Source: Sandaracinaceae bacterium
GTDB taxonomy: Bacteria > Myxococcota_A > Polyangia > Polyangiales > Sandaracinaceae
DNA: 64,000 nucleotides
Reading direction: 5' to 3'
Assembly (NCBI GenBank): GCA_040218145.1
Contig: JAVJQK010000031.1
Span: forward strand, 62,001 to 126,000
The stretch's first letter is position 1. Each line of letters opens with the position of its first letter. The notes beneath the pieces are model-generated. The model was not told the origin of the DNA, did not search any database, and was given only the letters and a program-made list of their open reading frames with translations. The position numbers and the translations under genes are program-made. This document shows, in pieces, positions 9,456-18,775 of this stretch.

Positions 9456-12179
9456 TCACGGGTCCCCGGGGGTGACCGCCATCAGCCACGGGAGCTGCGC
9501 GACGAACACCTGGCGGCTCGGGTTGTTGCCGAGCCCGCGGCCCGCGTCGAAGATCAGGTGCTCGATGGAGCGGATGGGCCAGCCGAACGGTCCATCGGGC
9601 ATGATGTCCGGGCTGAAGGCGTCGCGAAACCCCGTCGGCGCGCGCGGCGCCCAGCCGAAGTAGCGCGTGCGCACGTCCTCGTCGGGGAAGAGCGTCGCGA
9701 AGTCGCGCGCGATGGCCTCGACGTGCTCGCCCGTCCCCTCGCTCGCCTCGAGGTACGCGCGCAGGTACGCGAACGCCTCGTCCTCTTCGGACGCCCAGCG
9801 CCGCAGCCGCGCTCGCACCTCCGGCGCCCCGCCCGTCTGCACGTCGTGCAGCATCAACCCCATGCCGCTGTCGTAGACGATCCGCCCGAAGCCCACCCCG
9901 GGCGAGACGTCCGCGGCCCACGCCCGCTCGATCAGCGTCGGATCGTCGAGCGCCTCGCCCATGTAGAGCACGGAGTAACGCCCGTGATTCTCGATGCGCG
10001 CGTCCTCCAGGATCCACTCCGAGTAGGCCCGCATCGCCTCGAGATCGCGCCCGTCTCCCGTCAAGAAGTAGTGGTGCGCCGTCGCGATGGTGGGGATGCC
10101 GTAGCCCGCGAGGTAGCCGCCCCAGTGCTGCTGGTCGTGTCGGTGTCCGGCCCCGAGCCGGGGGCTGCCCCGGTTGTCGCCGGGGCGCGGTCCGTTGTCC
10201 GGCGTGTCCCAGTGCACGCAGTCGACGTCGCGGTGGTGCCGGAGCCACACGTCGCCCTGTCGGAAGTCGCGGTAGCGCCCGGTCCGCAGGTACTGCACGA
10301 AGAGCGCGGGGCCGAGGCGGTAGGCCTCCTGCATCCAGCCCGCGTAGCCCCAGTTCGAGTAGGTGCCCCAGTTGGGGTCGACATCCAGCTCCCAGCTCAT
10401 CGTCTCGTACTCGATGAGGTGGTCGCCGTGGTCGAGCCAGCCGTGCCATCCCCACTCTTCGGCGCTGCGAAGCGGCCAGGCCATCGTCAGGTCCAGGTAC
10501 CGCTCCGTGCGGGCGAACGACGACTCGTCGCGCGGCGGGATCGGGCCGAGCACGCCGCTCGCCATGTTGTGCTCGGGAGACGCGGCGGGCCGCAGCGGAT
10601 CGGAGAAGCCGCGCGCCACCGCGTCGACGCGGGCCGCCTCGTGATCGCCGGCGTGGAACTGCAACATCACGTCGGTCGTCACCGCGAGGCCCACGGCCGA
10701 GCCGACGGGATCGAACTCGCGCCGGGCCGCGCGTCCCCACTCCCCCGCCGCGCCCCGCGCCTCGGGGTAGCGCCGTCGCAGGTCCAGGGTCTGCCCACCT
10801 TCGTCCGGCCAGAGGTAGACGGTCATCGCTCCGTCCCGCCACGCGACCTGCTTGGGGTGCACGCGCCAGAAGTCGGCGACGGCGGCCGCCACGCCCACGC
10901 GCCCGTCGGAGACGTCGAGCCAGCCGGCGGCCGCGAAGCCCTCCTGCACGCGCTCGCCGTCGAGCCGGACGGCGTAGGGGACGCGGGTGTCGCGCTCGAG
11001 CGAGGCCATGTGGTGGTAGGGCATCGGGCCGATCGCGGTGACGTCGACCGCGCCGCCCGCCCCGAGCGCGCCGGCGTGGATCGCGCTCGGGCCGGGGACC
11101 CTCGGCACGTAGGGCGGCTCTCCTTCGACGAGACGGACGGGCTCCCCCTCGCCCTCGAACGGGCCGCCCACCGCCCAGCGATCGACCGAGGCCGCGAAGG
11201 GCACCTCGATGCCCATCCGACGCACGAAGTCGCGCTCGGGATCGCCCGTCATGATCCACGTGTGCGAGACCCGCACGTGGCTCAGCCCGGCGTAGAAGTG
11301 GAGATAGATCGTGTAGCGACCGAAGTCCCGCCCCGACGCCGGGTCGCGGTGCCAGCCGGCGAGCCGGAAGACGGTGTGCGCGCGCCCGGCCCGGAAGACC
11401 GACACCTCGTAGTCGCCCGCCGACGCGAGGTGACGCGTGGCGGTAGCGGCGGCCGAGGCGCGCATCCAGCTGCCGCCCTCGACGCCTGGGCCGGCGTCGC
11501 GCGGGTGCTCGAACGCGCCCTCGTCGCGGGGGCCGGGCATGGCGTCGTCGAGGTCGATGAACATCTCCGACGCCTCCCGGACGACGCGCTCGTCGTCGGC
11601 GTACGCGCCATCTCCGTCGAGGTCGACGGAGACCTCGGACAGGAGCGCGAAGCGGTCCTTCGGGAGCACGGCGCGCATGGCGCCGGTGTCGATGACGAAG
11701 GCGTCCGCCTCCTCGGTGACCACGACGCCGTCGGACGCCGGGCGCGTCTCGGCGAAGCAAAGCGTGAAGGCGCGCGCGCCCCCCGCGGGCACGTCGGCGG
11801 AGAAGTCCAGGAGCAGCCACTTCACGCTGCCGTCGTCCCAGCGACCGAGCGCGACCGGGCGCTGGAAGCTCGCGACCCTTCCCCCGCTCGCGTCCACGAG
11901 GGTGAGGAGATCGAGATCGTCCTCGAACAGCTCGCCGCGCGCGAACGGGACGCCCCCCGAGACGGGGGCCTGCCGGCGCTCCGCGTTCACGGGCTCCGCG
12001 ACCTCGATCGGCACCGCGAAGCCGGGGCTGCAGTCGACGGGCTCCGTCGGCGGCGGCGGCGGCTCCGCGTCGGTGAGGGGCCCGGCGTCGTCGCGCAGGA
12101 CGCGGCCGTCCGGCGCGACCGGCGCGAGGACGCCTTCGCAGCCCGAGAGGAGGAGGAGGAGGAGCGTGAGGCGAGGCAT
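9456..12179 (-). CDS. large lipoprotein resembling exo-rhamnogalacturonan lyases (PcRGLX/YetA-like)
   Basis: 907 residues. ATG 12179 gives the lipoprotein signal MPRLTLLLLLLSGCEG (lipobox LSGC) followed by a Pro/Asp linker. Residues about 60-200 look like the N-terminal RIFT-barrel domain of the PcRGLX/YetA family (VPIEVAEPVNAERRQAPVSG; GVPFARGELF; WDDGSVKWLLLDF). A beta-sandwich and an alpha-helical C-terminal region follow (WGWHGWLDHGDHLIEYETM; QHWGGYLAGYGIP), the latter expected to be the catalytic toroid. That family includes exo-lyases acting on rhamnogalacturonan. Activity here is inferred; surface attachment fits pectin breakdown. A divergent kinase gene starts 75 bases away. Confidence 0.7.
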   Translation of the reverse strand: MPRLTLLLLLLSGCEGVLAPVAPDGRVLRDDAGPLTDAEPPPPPTEPVDCSPGFAVPIEVAEPVNAERRQAPVSGGVPFARGELFEDDLDLLTLVDASGGRVASFQRPVALGRWDDGSVKWLLLDFSADVPAGGARAFTLCFAETRPASDGVVVTEEADAFVIDTGAMRAVLPKDRFALLSEVSVDLDGDGAYADDERVVREASEMFIDLDDAMPGPRDEGAFEHPRDAGPGVEGGSWMRASAAATATRHLASAGDYEVSVFRAGRAHTVFRLAGWHRDPASGRDFGRYTIYLHFYAGLSHVRVSHTWIMTGDPERDFVRRMGIEVPFAASVDRWAVGGPFEGEGEPVRLVEGEPPYVPRVPGPSAIHAGALGAGGAVDVTAIGPMPYHHMASLERDTRVPYAVRLDGERVQEGFAAAGWLDVSDGRVGVAAAVADFWRVHPKQVAWRDGAMTVYLWPDEGGQTLDLRRRYPEARGAAGEWGRAARREFDPVGSAVGLAVTTDVMLQFHAGDHEAARVDAVARGFSDPLRPAASPEHNMASGVLGPIPPRDESSFARTERYLDLTMAWPLRSAEEWGWHGWLDHGDHLIEYETMSWELDVDPNWGTYSNWGYAGWMQEAYRLGPALFVQYLRTGRYRDFRQGDVWLRHHRDVDCVHWDTPDNGPRPGDNRGSPRLGAGHRHDQQHWGGYLAGYGIPTIATAHHYFLTGDGRDLEAMRAYSEWILEDARIENHGRYSVLYMGEALDDPTLIERAWAADVSPGVGFGRIVYDSGMGLMLHDVQTGGAPEVRARLRRWASEEDEAFAYLRAYLEASEGTGEHVEAIARDFATLFPDEDVRTRYFGWAPRAPTGFRDAFSPDIMPDGPFGWPIRSIEHLIFDAGRGLGNNPSRQVFVAQLPWLMAVTPGDP

Positions 12180-12241
12180 GCCTCCACGGTCACGCGCGGC
12201 GGCGCGCGGCTCCACGGACGCGGCCTGACTTCGCCTTACCG

Positions 12242-12247
12242 TATACT
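12242..12247 (+). promoter_or_regulatory. -10 box (TATACT) of the kinase at 12254
   Basis: TATACT ends exactly 6 bases before GTG 12254, so a transcript starting at the usual +1 would begin at the start codon itself. No -35 or Shine-Dalgarno site is visible; a leaderless mRNA is inferred. Confidence 0.5.
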
Positions 12248-12253
12248 CGGCCC

Positions 12254-13861
12254 GTGCGGTCGGACGGGAACACTCTGCAGTCGGAAGAGAGCGCTCGGCG
12301 GTCGGGCGAGAGCAGCATCGGTCGCTACGGCGTGGTCGGCCGGCTCGCGATGGGAGGCATGGCGGAGATCCTGCTCGGCCGGCTCCTCGGACCCAGCGGT
12401 TTCGAGCGCGTGGTGGTCATCAAGCGGGTCCTCCCGCACCTCGCGCAGCAGCCGAGCTTCACGTCGATGTTCCTCGACGAGGCGCGCATCGCCGCGGCCA
12501 TCCGCCACCCCAACGTCGTGCAGGTGCACGAGCTTGGACAGGACGGCGGCGAGCTGTTCCTCGTCATGGAGTACCTCGAGGGGGAGAGCCTGCACGGGCT
12601 GATGCGGCGCCTGACCCTCTTCGGCGAGCGGCTGCCACCCGCGCTCGTCGCCCACATCGGCGCCGAGGCGTGCGCCGGCCTCCACGCCGCCCACGAGCTG
12701 CCCGACGCCGAAGGAAACCCGAGCGGGCTGGTCCACCGCGACATCTCTCCGCAGAACGTCTTCATCGGCTACGACGGCTCGGTGAAGATCCTCGACTTCG
12801 GCATCGCGAAGGCCGCCGATCGGATCACGCAGACCGAGGCCGGGACCCTCAAGGGCAAGTTCTCCTACATGTCGCCGGAGCAGTGCCTCGGCGACCCGCT
12901 CGACCGTCGCAGCGATCTCTTCGCGCTGGGCATCGTGCTCTACGAGGCCGTGACGGGGCGACGCCTGTTCCATCGCGAGGCCCAGCTCAAGACCCTCGAC
13001 GCCGTCGTCCGAGCGCCGTTCCCGACCCCGTCCGAGCTCGACGTCGAGCTGCCCGCCGCGCTCGAGGCGGCCATCCTTCGGGCGCTGGAGCGCGATCGGG
13101 ACGCTCGCTTCGAGACCGCGGCCGACATGCGCCGCGCGCTCGCCGAGGCGCGGCTCGATGGGCCCGCCGTCCCGGACGAGGCGCTGGCGGAGCTGATGCA
13201 GCGCCTCTTCGCCGATCGCATCGAGGAGAAGAGCGAGATGCTGCGCCGGGTCCGCGCCGGCTCCGACATCACCTCCGTGCCCGAGGCCGAGATCGACGTG
13301 GAGATCGAGCTGCCCACGGTGGGCGCGCTCCCGGCCCCGTCGAGATCGGAGCCGGCGCCGGAGCGAGCGCCGTCCCCGCTGCGGCGCCTCGGGTGGATCG
13401 TGGCGGTGATCCTCGTGGCCGGGCTCACGACGATCGTCGCGCTCTCCGTGCAGCCCGACGAGCCCGGGCCGATGGCCCAGGCGCCCGCGCTCCCGACGTC
13501 GGCTGGCGCCGCGGCCCCACCGAGCCCCGCGCCGGTCGCCGCCCCCGCCGAACCCGAGACCGTGTCGCTCCACGTCGACAGCGACCCCAGCGGCGCGCAG
13601 GTGCAGATCGACGGCGAGGACGCGGGCGAGACCCCGCTGGACGTGCAGCTGGCGCGCGAGGCGGATCCGGTGGTCGTGCACGTCTCACGAGGCGCGCTCG
13701 AGGCGGAGGAGCGCATCGTGCCGGACCGCGACCAGCACGTCCGGGTGATCCTGGTCGAGCCGGCGCCGAGGCCGAGAGCCCGTCGGCGGCGGACGCGGAG
13801 AGCGCCCACGCCGACCGCGCCGCCGGCTCCTGCCGACGACGGATTCGCCCGCTTCGACTGA
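12254..13861 (+). CDS. Ser/Thr protein kinase with periplasmic PEGA domain
   Basis: 535 residues from GTG 12254. Kinase domain residues about 23-300: GRLAMGGMAEILLGR, VVIKRVLPHL, HRDISPQNVF, DFGIAKAADR, KFSYMSPEQC. The catalytic loop has Ser where most Ser/Thr kinases have Lys (HRDxSPQN rather than HRDxKPEN), a pattern shared with two other kinases here. Juxtamembrane residues about 340-375 are acidic then Pro-rich, a membrane helix is at about 378-399, and a PEGA domain at about 437-500 (SLHVDSDPSGAQVQIDGEDA) precedes an Arg/Pro tail. PEGA suggests binding to surface protein or polysaccharide. The transcript is probably leaderless. Confidence 0.9.
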   Translation: MRSDGNTLQSEESARRSGESSIGRYGVVGRLAMGGMAEILLGRLLGPSGFERVVVIKRVLPHLAQQPSFTSMFLDEARIAAAIRHPNVVQVHELGQDGGELFLVMEYLEGESLHGLMRRLTLFGERLPPALVAHIGAEACAGLHAAHELPDAEGNPSGLVHRDISPQNVFIGYDGSVKILDFGIAKAADRITQTEAGTLKGKFSYMSPEQCLGDPLDRRSDLFALGIVLYEAVTGRRLFHREAQLKTLDAVVRAPFPTPSELDVELPAALEAAILRALERDRDARFETAADMRRALAEARLDGPAVPDEALAELMQRLFADRIEEKSEMLRRVRAGSDITSVPEAEIDVEIELPTVGALPAPSRSEPAPERAPSPLRRLGWIVAVILVAGLTTIVALSVQPDEPGPMAQAPALPTSAGAAAPPSPAPVAAPAEPETVSLHVDSDPSGAQVQIDGEDAGETPLDVQLAREADPVVVHVSRGALEAEERIVPDRDQHVRVILVEPAPRPRARRRRTRRAPTPTAPPAPADDGFARFD

Positions 13862-13916
13862 CGGCGGCCCCGGCTTTCCCCTTTGAGCCCGCACGGGGAG
13901 CTGATAGTCCTGAGTC

Positions 13917-16679
13917 GTGCCGAGGCGGAGCAAGCCCAAGCCGCCCCCCCGCCGCTGGCGGCTCCCCCACCCTCCCCCCCGCTTCACGGGCCGCGCGGAG
14001 GAGCGCGCGTGGCTGGAGGCGGCGCTCGATCGGGGCCCCGTGACGGTGCTCGCCGGGCCGGCTGGCATCGGCAAGACCGCGCTCGCGACGGTGGTGGCGG
14101 CGGAGCGCGGCGGCGTCGCGAGCTGCCTCGTGGTCTCCGCCGCGGCCAGAGACGCGGCCGAGACCACGACGCTCGAGGTCGTCCAGGCGCTCGCCTCGCT
14201 CGGCGAGACGGCCCCGCGCCTCGACGCGCTCGCGGACTTCGACGCGCGCGTCGACGCGACGCTCGCCCTCGCCAGCGCGTTCGACGGGCTCCTGCTCGTC
14301 GACGGCCTCGCCACCCACCAGCCGGAGGCCGAGCGCTGGCTCGAAGAGCTCGCGCGCCACGCCGACGGGTTCAAGATCCTCGTCACGGGCCGCGCGAGCC
14401 CGCGAAACCCGCGCGCCCATGGCCAGACGCTCGTGCTCGGCCCGCTGGATCAGGCGGCCGCGCGCGCGCTGGCGGCGGCCTGGGCACCGACCCAGACGCC
14501 GGAAGCCCACCTGCGCGCGGCGCGCCTCGCGCGCGGTCACCCCGGGGAGCTCCAGCGGCTGTGTCGCGACGGATCCGCGGCGCAGCAGGCGCCCGTGGAC
14601 GCGCTGCTGCGGCTGCTCGCGTCGGCGGGCCAGCCGGTCGCCTTCGAGCTGATCGAGAAGCTGGCCCCGGACATCGAGCGCGAGGATCTGCTCGCGAGCG
14701 GAGAGCTGCGCCCGGTGGGCGACGCGTTCGAGCCCTGGCGCGAGTCCCTGCCCCCGCCCGACGACGCCGACCGGGACCGCGCCCTCCGGACGCTCGTGCT
14801 CGACGGAAGCGTCGACGCGACGCTCATCGCGGTCGGCATGCTCGCTCGCACCGCCGCGGCGCCCGACCGGCTGCGCGCCCTGCTCGACGAGCGAGGCGAG
14901 GCGCTGCTCGAGGCGGGTTGCGCCGCGCGGCTGTGGGCCGCGCTCGGGGAGCTGCCCGCGGCCGAGGTGGAGAGCTGGCAGCTCCGTTGCGCCGAGCGCC
15001 TGGGCAACGCGACCGTGCTCGCGCGCACCAGCGAGCCGACGGGGCACACGCCCGAAGATCGCCTCACGTGGGCCCGCACGCTGTTCGCGCGCGGCAAACC
15101 GAAGGAGGCGCGGGCCTTCGCGGAGTCGCTGGCCCAGCTCGACGGACAGGAGGAGCTGGCGCATCAGGCCGCCTGCCTGGCCGCGGACGCGGCCGCTGCG
15201 ACGGGCGACTTCGACGGGGCGGCGCGCGTGCTCGCGCGTGCGGTGGGTGCGGCGCCGGACGACGCGCCCCTTCACCTGCGCGTCCACGCGCGGCGCTGGG
15301 CGCTGGAGGTCGGGGCGCCCGAGGCGGCGCGGCCCCTCGGCGCCCTCGCCCGCGAGATCGAGCGCGCCGAGGCGCCCGCCGAGACCTGGTGCACCCTCGC
15401 CGCCGCCTTCGAGCGTCGCGGAGAGCTGGACGCCGCGCTCGAGGTGCTCGACCGGCTCGAGCGACGAACGCCCAGCGGCCCGGAGCTCTTCGCCAGCCGC
15501 GTCGCGATGCTCATCCGAGCCCGGGTGAGCGTCGAGCGCGGAGACCCCGAGCTCGCGGTCGAGCTGGCCGAGGTGGTCGCCCCCTACAGCCGCGAGCCGT
15601 CGGCGCTCGCGCCGCAGCGCGCGGCCGCGGAGCTGGCCGCGCGCTGGCTGGTCGGCGAGCTGACGGGCTTCGAGGCCCGGCTCGCGCTGCTGCGGGGTCG
15701 CACCGATGGACGGGACGCGATCACGCTCGCGCGCCTGGACACGCTCGAGGCCCAGCTCTCCCGAGGGCTGGGCGTGCCCCCACCCGAGCGGCCGCCCAAC
15801 GGTGGCGGCGCCGCGTCCGTGTGGCGCGCGCGCTGGGGCCAGCCGCCCGGCGAGCGTCAGAGCGTCGACCGTCGCGACGCGGTCTGGCTCCCCATCGCGG
15901 TCGCGTGCGACGCGCTGGCTCGGAGCGACGCGCTCGTCGCGCTCGAGGCCGCCCAGCGCGCGACGGCCGAGGCCGATCGCTGGGGCTTCGCGGAGCTCGG
16001 CCTCGAAGCCCGCACCATCTGGGCCGAGGCGCTCGCCCACGCGGGGGAGCTGCGCGCGCTGGCCGAGGTGAGCGCGGAGCTCGAGCGCCGCGCCGAGGCG
16101 TGTGGCTCGAGGCGCTTCGCGCTGCACGCCGACCTGTTCCGGACGCTCTCGGGGGGCCGCATGGACCCGGCCACGGCCGAGCTGCTCGCGGGTCAGCTCG
16201 ACGTCGCCCCCACCGTCGCTCGCTGGGCGCGCGCCGCCTCGGGCAGCGCGACGCCGCTCGACCGCGCCGACGCGTCGCTGCTCGCCTCCCTTCGCGAGCA
16301 GGGCGCCCTCAGCGACGTGCGCTCCCTCGGCGAGTCGAGCGAGGGGTGGTGCCCGGCGTGGGGCCTCGACCTGACCGAGCGCGTCGTCTGGCTCCCCGAC
16401 GGCAACCGCATCGCGCTGGGCGGCCGCGCGGTGCAGTGGCGCATCCTGGAGGCCCTCGCGAACGCGCCCTCGCTCGCGGCCGACAAGGAGTCCCTCGTCT
16501 GCGACGCGTGGGACGAGCGGGAGTACCACCCCGGGCGCCACGACGGCCGCCTCTACGTGGCGATCCGGAAGCTCCGCGCGGCCATCGAGGACGACCCGTC
16601 GGAGCCCACGCGGCTGCTCACGACGGAGACGGGCTACGCGCTCGGCGCCCCGGTCCGCATCGCCTCCGGCGCGAAGTAG
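13917..16679 (+). CDS. STAND-type NTPase with TPR-like repeats and C-terminal winged helix
   Basis: 920 residues from GTG 13917. Residues about 20-280 are an ATPase with Walker A GPAGIGKTAL near residue 47 and a Walker B-like LLLVDGLA. Long helical repeats fill the middle (AETWCTLAAAFERRGELDAA; LDRLERRTPSGPELF), resembling TPR or MalT-type repeats. The last 90 residues form an OmpR/PhoB-like winged helix (IALGGRAVQWRILEALANAP; DGRLYVAIRKLRAAIEDD; TETGYALG). This is the layout of signal-transducing ATPase regulators of the AfsR/MalT type but with the DNA-binding domain at the C-terminus. It follows the PEGA kinase by 55 bases and may have its own GATAGT box. Confidence 0.8.
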   Translation: MPRRSKPKPPPRRWRLPHPPPRFTGRAEERAWLEAALDRGPVTVLAGPAGIGKTALATVVAAERGGVASCLVVSAAARDAAETTTLEVVQALASLGETAPRLDALADFDARVDATLALASAFDGLLLVDGLATHQPEAERWLEELARHADGFKILVTGRASPRNPRAHGQTLVLGPLDQAAARALAAAWAPTQTPEAHLRAARLARGHPGELQRLCRDGSAAQQAPVDALLRLLASAGQPVAFELIEKLAPDIEREDLLASGELRPVGDAFEPWRESLPPPDDADRDRALRTLVLDGSVDATLIAVGMLARTAAAPDRLRALLDERGEALLEAGCAARLWAALGELPAAEVESWQLRCAERLGNATVLARTSEPTGHTPEDRLTWARTLFARGKPKEARAFAESLAQLDGQEELAHQAACLAADAAAATGDFDGAARVLARAVGAAPDDAPLHLRVHARRWALEVGAPEAARPLGALAREIERAEAPAETWCTLAAAFERRGELDAALEVLDRLERRTPSGPELFASRVAMLIRARVSVERGDPELAVELAEVVAPYSREPSALAPQRAAAELAARWLVGELTGFEARLALLRGRTDGRDAITLARLDTLEAQLSRGLGVPPPERPPNGGGAASVWRARWGQPPGERQSVDRRDAVWLPIAVACDALARSDALVALEAAQRATAEADRWGFAELGLEARTIWAEALAHAGELRALAEVSAELERRAEACGSRRFALHADLFRTLSGGRMDPATAELLAGQLDVAPTVARWARAASGSATPLDRADASLLASLREQGALSDVRSLGESSEGWCPAWGLDLTERVVWLPDGNRIALGGRAVQWRILEALANAPSLAADKESLVCDAWDEREYHPGRHDGRLYVAIRKLRAAIEDDPSEPTRLLTTETGYALGAPVRIASGAK

Positions 16680-16725
16680 CCCTCACCGCGGCGGGCGCGG
16701 CGCCAGCGCGCTATAGACGCAGGCG

Positions 16726-17823
16726 ATGTCCCTCCCCGTCCTGCAGGAGCGCGAGGCGGCCGACTGGCGCTGGCAGGCCCGCCACGCGGTGACCGACCTC
16801 GACGGGCTCGAGCGCGCGTTGACACTGAGCGCGGCCGAGCGCGAGGGCGCGCGGCGCGCGATCGAGGGCGGCTTCCCGATCTCGATCACGCCCTACTACC
16901 TGTCGCTGTGCGATCGGGTGGATCCGAGCTGCCCCATCCGCCGCCAGTGCGTCCCGAGGGTCGAGGAGAGCGTCGAGGTCGCCGGGGACCTGCGAGATCC
17001 GCTCGGGGAGGAGGACCACGAGGTCGCGCCCCACCTCGTCCAGCGCTACCCGGACCGCGCCCTGCTCCTGGTGAGCGATCGCTGCAGCGTCTACTGCCGC
17101 TTCTGCACCCGGAGCCGGATGGTGGGGCAAGGCGGCGGGGCGCGCTCGATGGACGCGCTCGCGGAGGCCTTCGACCACCTCGAGGCGCACCCCGAGATCC
17201 GGGAGGTGATCGTGAGCGGCGGCGATCCGCTCGTGGCCACGACGCGGCGCATCGAGGCGATCCTGACGCGGCTCGCGCAGATCGACTCCCTCGACACCGT
17301 CCGCGTCGCCACCCGCGTGCCCGTCACCTTGCCGATGCGCATCGACGACGCGCTCTGTCGCGCGCTCCGGGCCTTCCCCGCCACCTGGCTGATGACCCAC
17401 TTCAACCACCCGAAGGAGCTGACCGAGGCCTCGAGCGAGGCGCTCGCGCGGCTGGTCGACCACGGGGTCCCGGTCATGAACCAGACGGTGCTCCTCCGCG
17501 GCATCAACGACGACGCCGAGACCCTCGAGGCGCTCTTCCGCGGGCTCGTGAGGCGTCGGACGCGACCTTACTATCTGCTGCAGGCCGACCCCGTGCGCGG
17601 CACCGGCCACCTCCGCACCCCGATCGCCACGGGCGAGGCGATCATGGCGCGGCTGCAAGGACGGCTCAGCGGGATCGCGCTGCCCAAGCTCATCGTCGAC
17701 ACGCCCGGGGGCCACGGCAAAGTGCCCCACGGACCGGACTACGTCGTCTCCCGCGGCCCCGGCGTGACCCGCTTCCGGACCTTCCGTGGGCGCGAGGTCG
17801 ACTACCTCGATCCACCGGGCTGA
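16726..17823 (+). CDS. kamA: KamA-family radical SAM aminomutase, probably lysine 2,3-aminomutase
   Basis: 365 residues. The radical SAM motif CSVYCRFC (near residue 123) binds the [4Fe-4S] cluster. The C-terminal motif IVDTPGGHGKVP supplies the PLP-binding Lys in this family. From memory of lysine 2,3-aminomutase, the two substrate-binding Asp residues correspond to Asp in QADPVRG and in IVDTPGG, and both are present. EpmB-type enzymes lack the VDTPGG segment, which argues against EpmB. The protein is shorter than the roughly 416-residue clostridial enzyme. A TATAGA box lies 8 bases before the ATG. The gene is alone; no beta-lysine acetyltransferase is adjacent, so its pathway is uncertain. 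Confidence 0.8.
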   Translation: MSLPVLQEREAADWRWQARHAVTDLDGLERALTLSAAEREGARRAIEGGFPISITPYYLSLCDRVDPSCPIRRQCVPRVEESVEVAGDLRDPLGEEDHEVAPHLVQRYPDRALLLVSDRCSVYCRFCTRSRMVGQGGGARSMDALAEAFDHLEAHPEIREVIVSGGDPLVATTRRIEAILTRLAQIDSLDTVRVATRVPVTLPMRIDDALCRALRAFPATWLMTHFNHPKELTEASSEALARLVDHGVPVMNQTVLLRGINDDAETLEALFRGLVRRRTRPYYLLQADPVRGTGHLRTPIATGEAIMARLQGRLSGIALPKLIVDTPGGHGKVPHGPDYVVSRGPGVTRFRTFRGREVDYLDPPG

Positions 17824-17843
17824 GCGCCCCCGTCCGAGCAGCT

Positions 17844-17871
17844 TTGAAAAGTCCCGGCATGGGTGTATGAC
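17844..17871 (+). promoter_or_regulatory. sigma70-type promoter for sdhCAB
   Basis: TTGAAA (17844-17849) and TATGAC (17866-17871) are 16 bases apart: 5 of 6 and 4 of 6 matches to the housekeeping consensus. Transcription would start near 17878, giving a leader of about 117 bases before sdhC. This is the best two-box promoter seen in the window. Confidence 0.5.
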
Positions 17872-17994
17872 TCGCGCGCGCAGCCCCCGCGCGCACCGCG
17901 CTTGGGCCGATTCTCCCCTGTCCCCGCCGCGAAATGGCCCCAGGGTAGATTCGGTGGGGGCGTCCCAGGAATCCTCGGAGACCCCGGTACAACC

Positions 17995-18741
17995 ATGCAG
18001 AGAGCGCTCACGCTCACCCGTTCGACCGTTGGGATGAAGGCGGTCATCGCCGTGACCGGCCTCATCCTCTTCGGCTTCGTCATCGGCCACCTCGCCGGCA
18101 ACACGTTGCTGTTCGCGGGCTACGAGGCCTTCAACGGCTACGCGGCCAGCCTCAAGGGCAACCCCGCGCTCCTGTGGGGCGTGCGCAGCGTCCTCTTGGT
18201 GAGCGTCGTGGCGCACATCGCGCTCACGATGAAGCTGGCCGGGCGCAACTCGTCGGCCCGGCCGACCGCCTACAAGAAGGCACGGCAGGACCAGATCACG
18301 ACGTACGCGGCGCGCACGATGGTGATCAGCGGGCCGCTGCTCTTCGCCTACATCCTCTTCCACCTCGCGCACTTCACCGTGCCGGGCCTGGACCTGGGCG
18401 GCGAGCACGACGTGGTCAACGTGTACGGCAACGTCGTGCGCGGCTTCCGCGTCCCGTGGGTGGCCGGCATCTACATCTTCGCCAACATCCTCCTCGGCCT
18501 GCACCTCTTCCACGGCGCGTGGAGCGCGCTGCAGAGCCTCGGCGCCAACCACCCGAAGTACAACCCGCTCCGCAAGCGGCTCGCGATCGGGTTCGCGCTC
18601 GTCGTGGCGGGCGGCAACATCTTCATCCCGGTCGCGGTGATGACGCGCGTCGTCGGCGACGACGAGCAGCTGGCCGCGAGCGACATGCACCCGCTGGGCG
18701 CGCCAGAGCCTCAGGACCCGCCTCTCCCGGCCGCCGACTGA
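17995..18741 (+). CDS. sdhC: succinate dehydrogenase cytochrome b subunit
   Basis: 248 residues from ATG 17995, which gives a start typical of the b558 family ([20 protein letters not shown]). Five membrane helices are visible, including [36 protein letters not shown] and [19 protein letters not shown]; His residues in these helices are the expected ligands of two haems. A single five-helix subunit identifies a B-type complex II, as in Bacillus and Wolinella, using menaquinone. It anchors SdhA and SdhB to the membrane. It is the first gene of sdhCAB, 34 bases before sdhA. Confidence 0.95.
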   Translation: MQRALTLTRSTVGMKAVIAVTGLILFGFVIGHLAGNTLLFAGYEAFNGYAASLKGNPALLWGVRSVLLVSVVAHIALTMKLAGRNSSARPTAYKKARQDQITTYAARTMVISGPLLFAYILFHLAHFTVPGLDLGGEHDVVNVYGNVVRGFRVPWVAGIYIFANILLGLHLFHGAWSALQSLGANHPKYNPLRKRLAIGFALVVAGGNIFIPVAVMTRVVGDDEQLAASDMHPLGAPEPQDPPLPAAD

Positions 18742-18775
18742 GGCGTCGCTTCTCCTCACGCAAGGAACGCAACTC

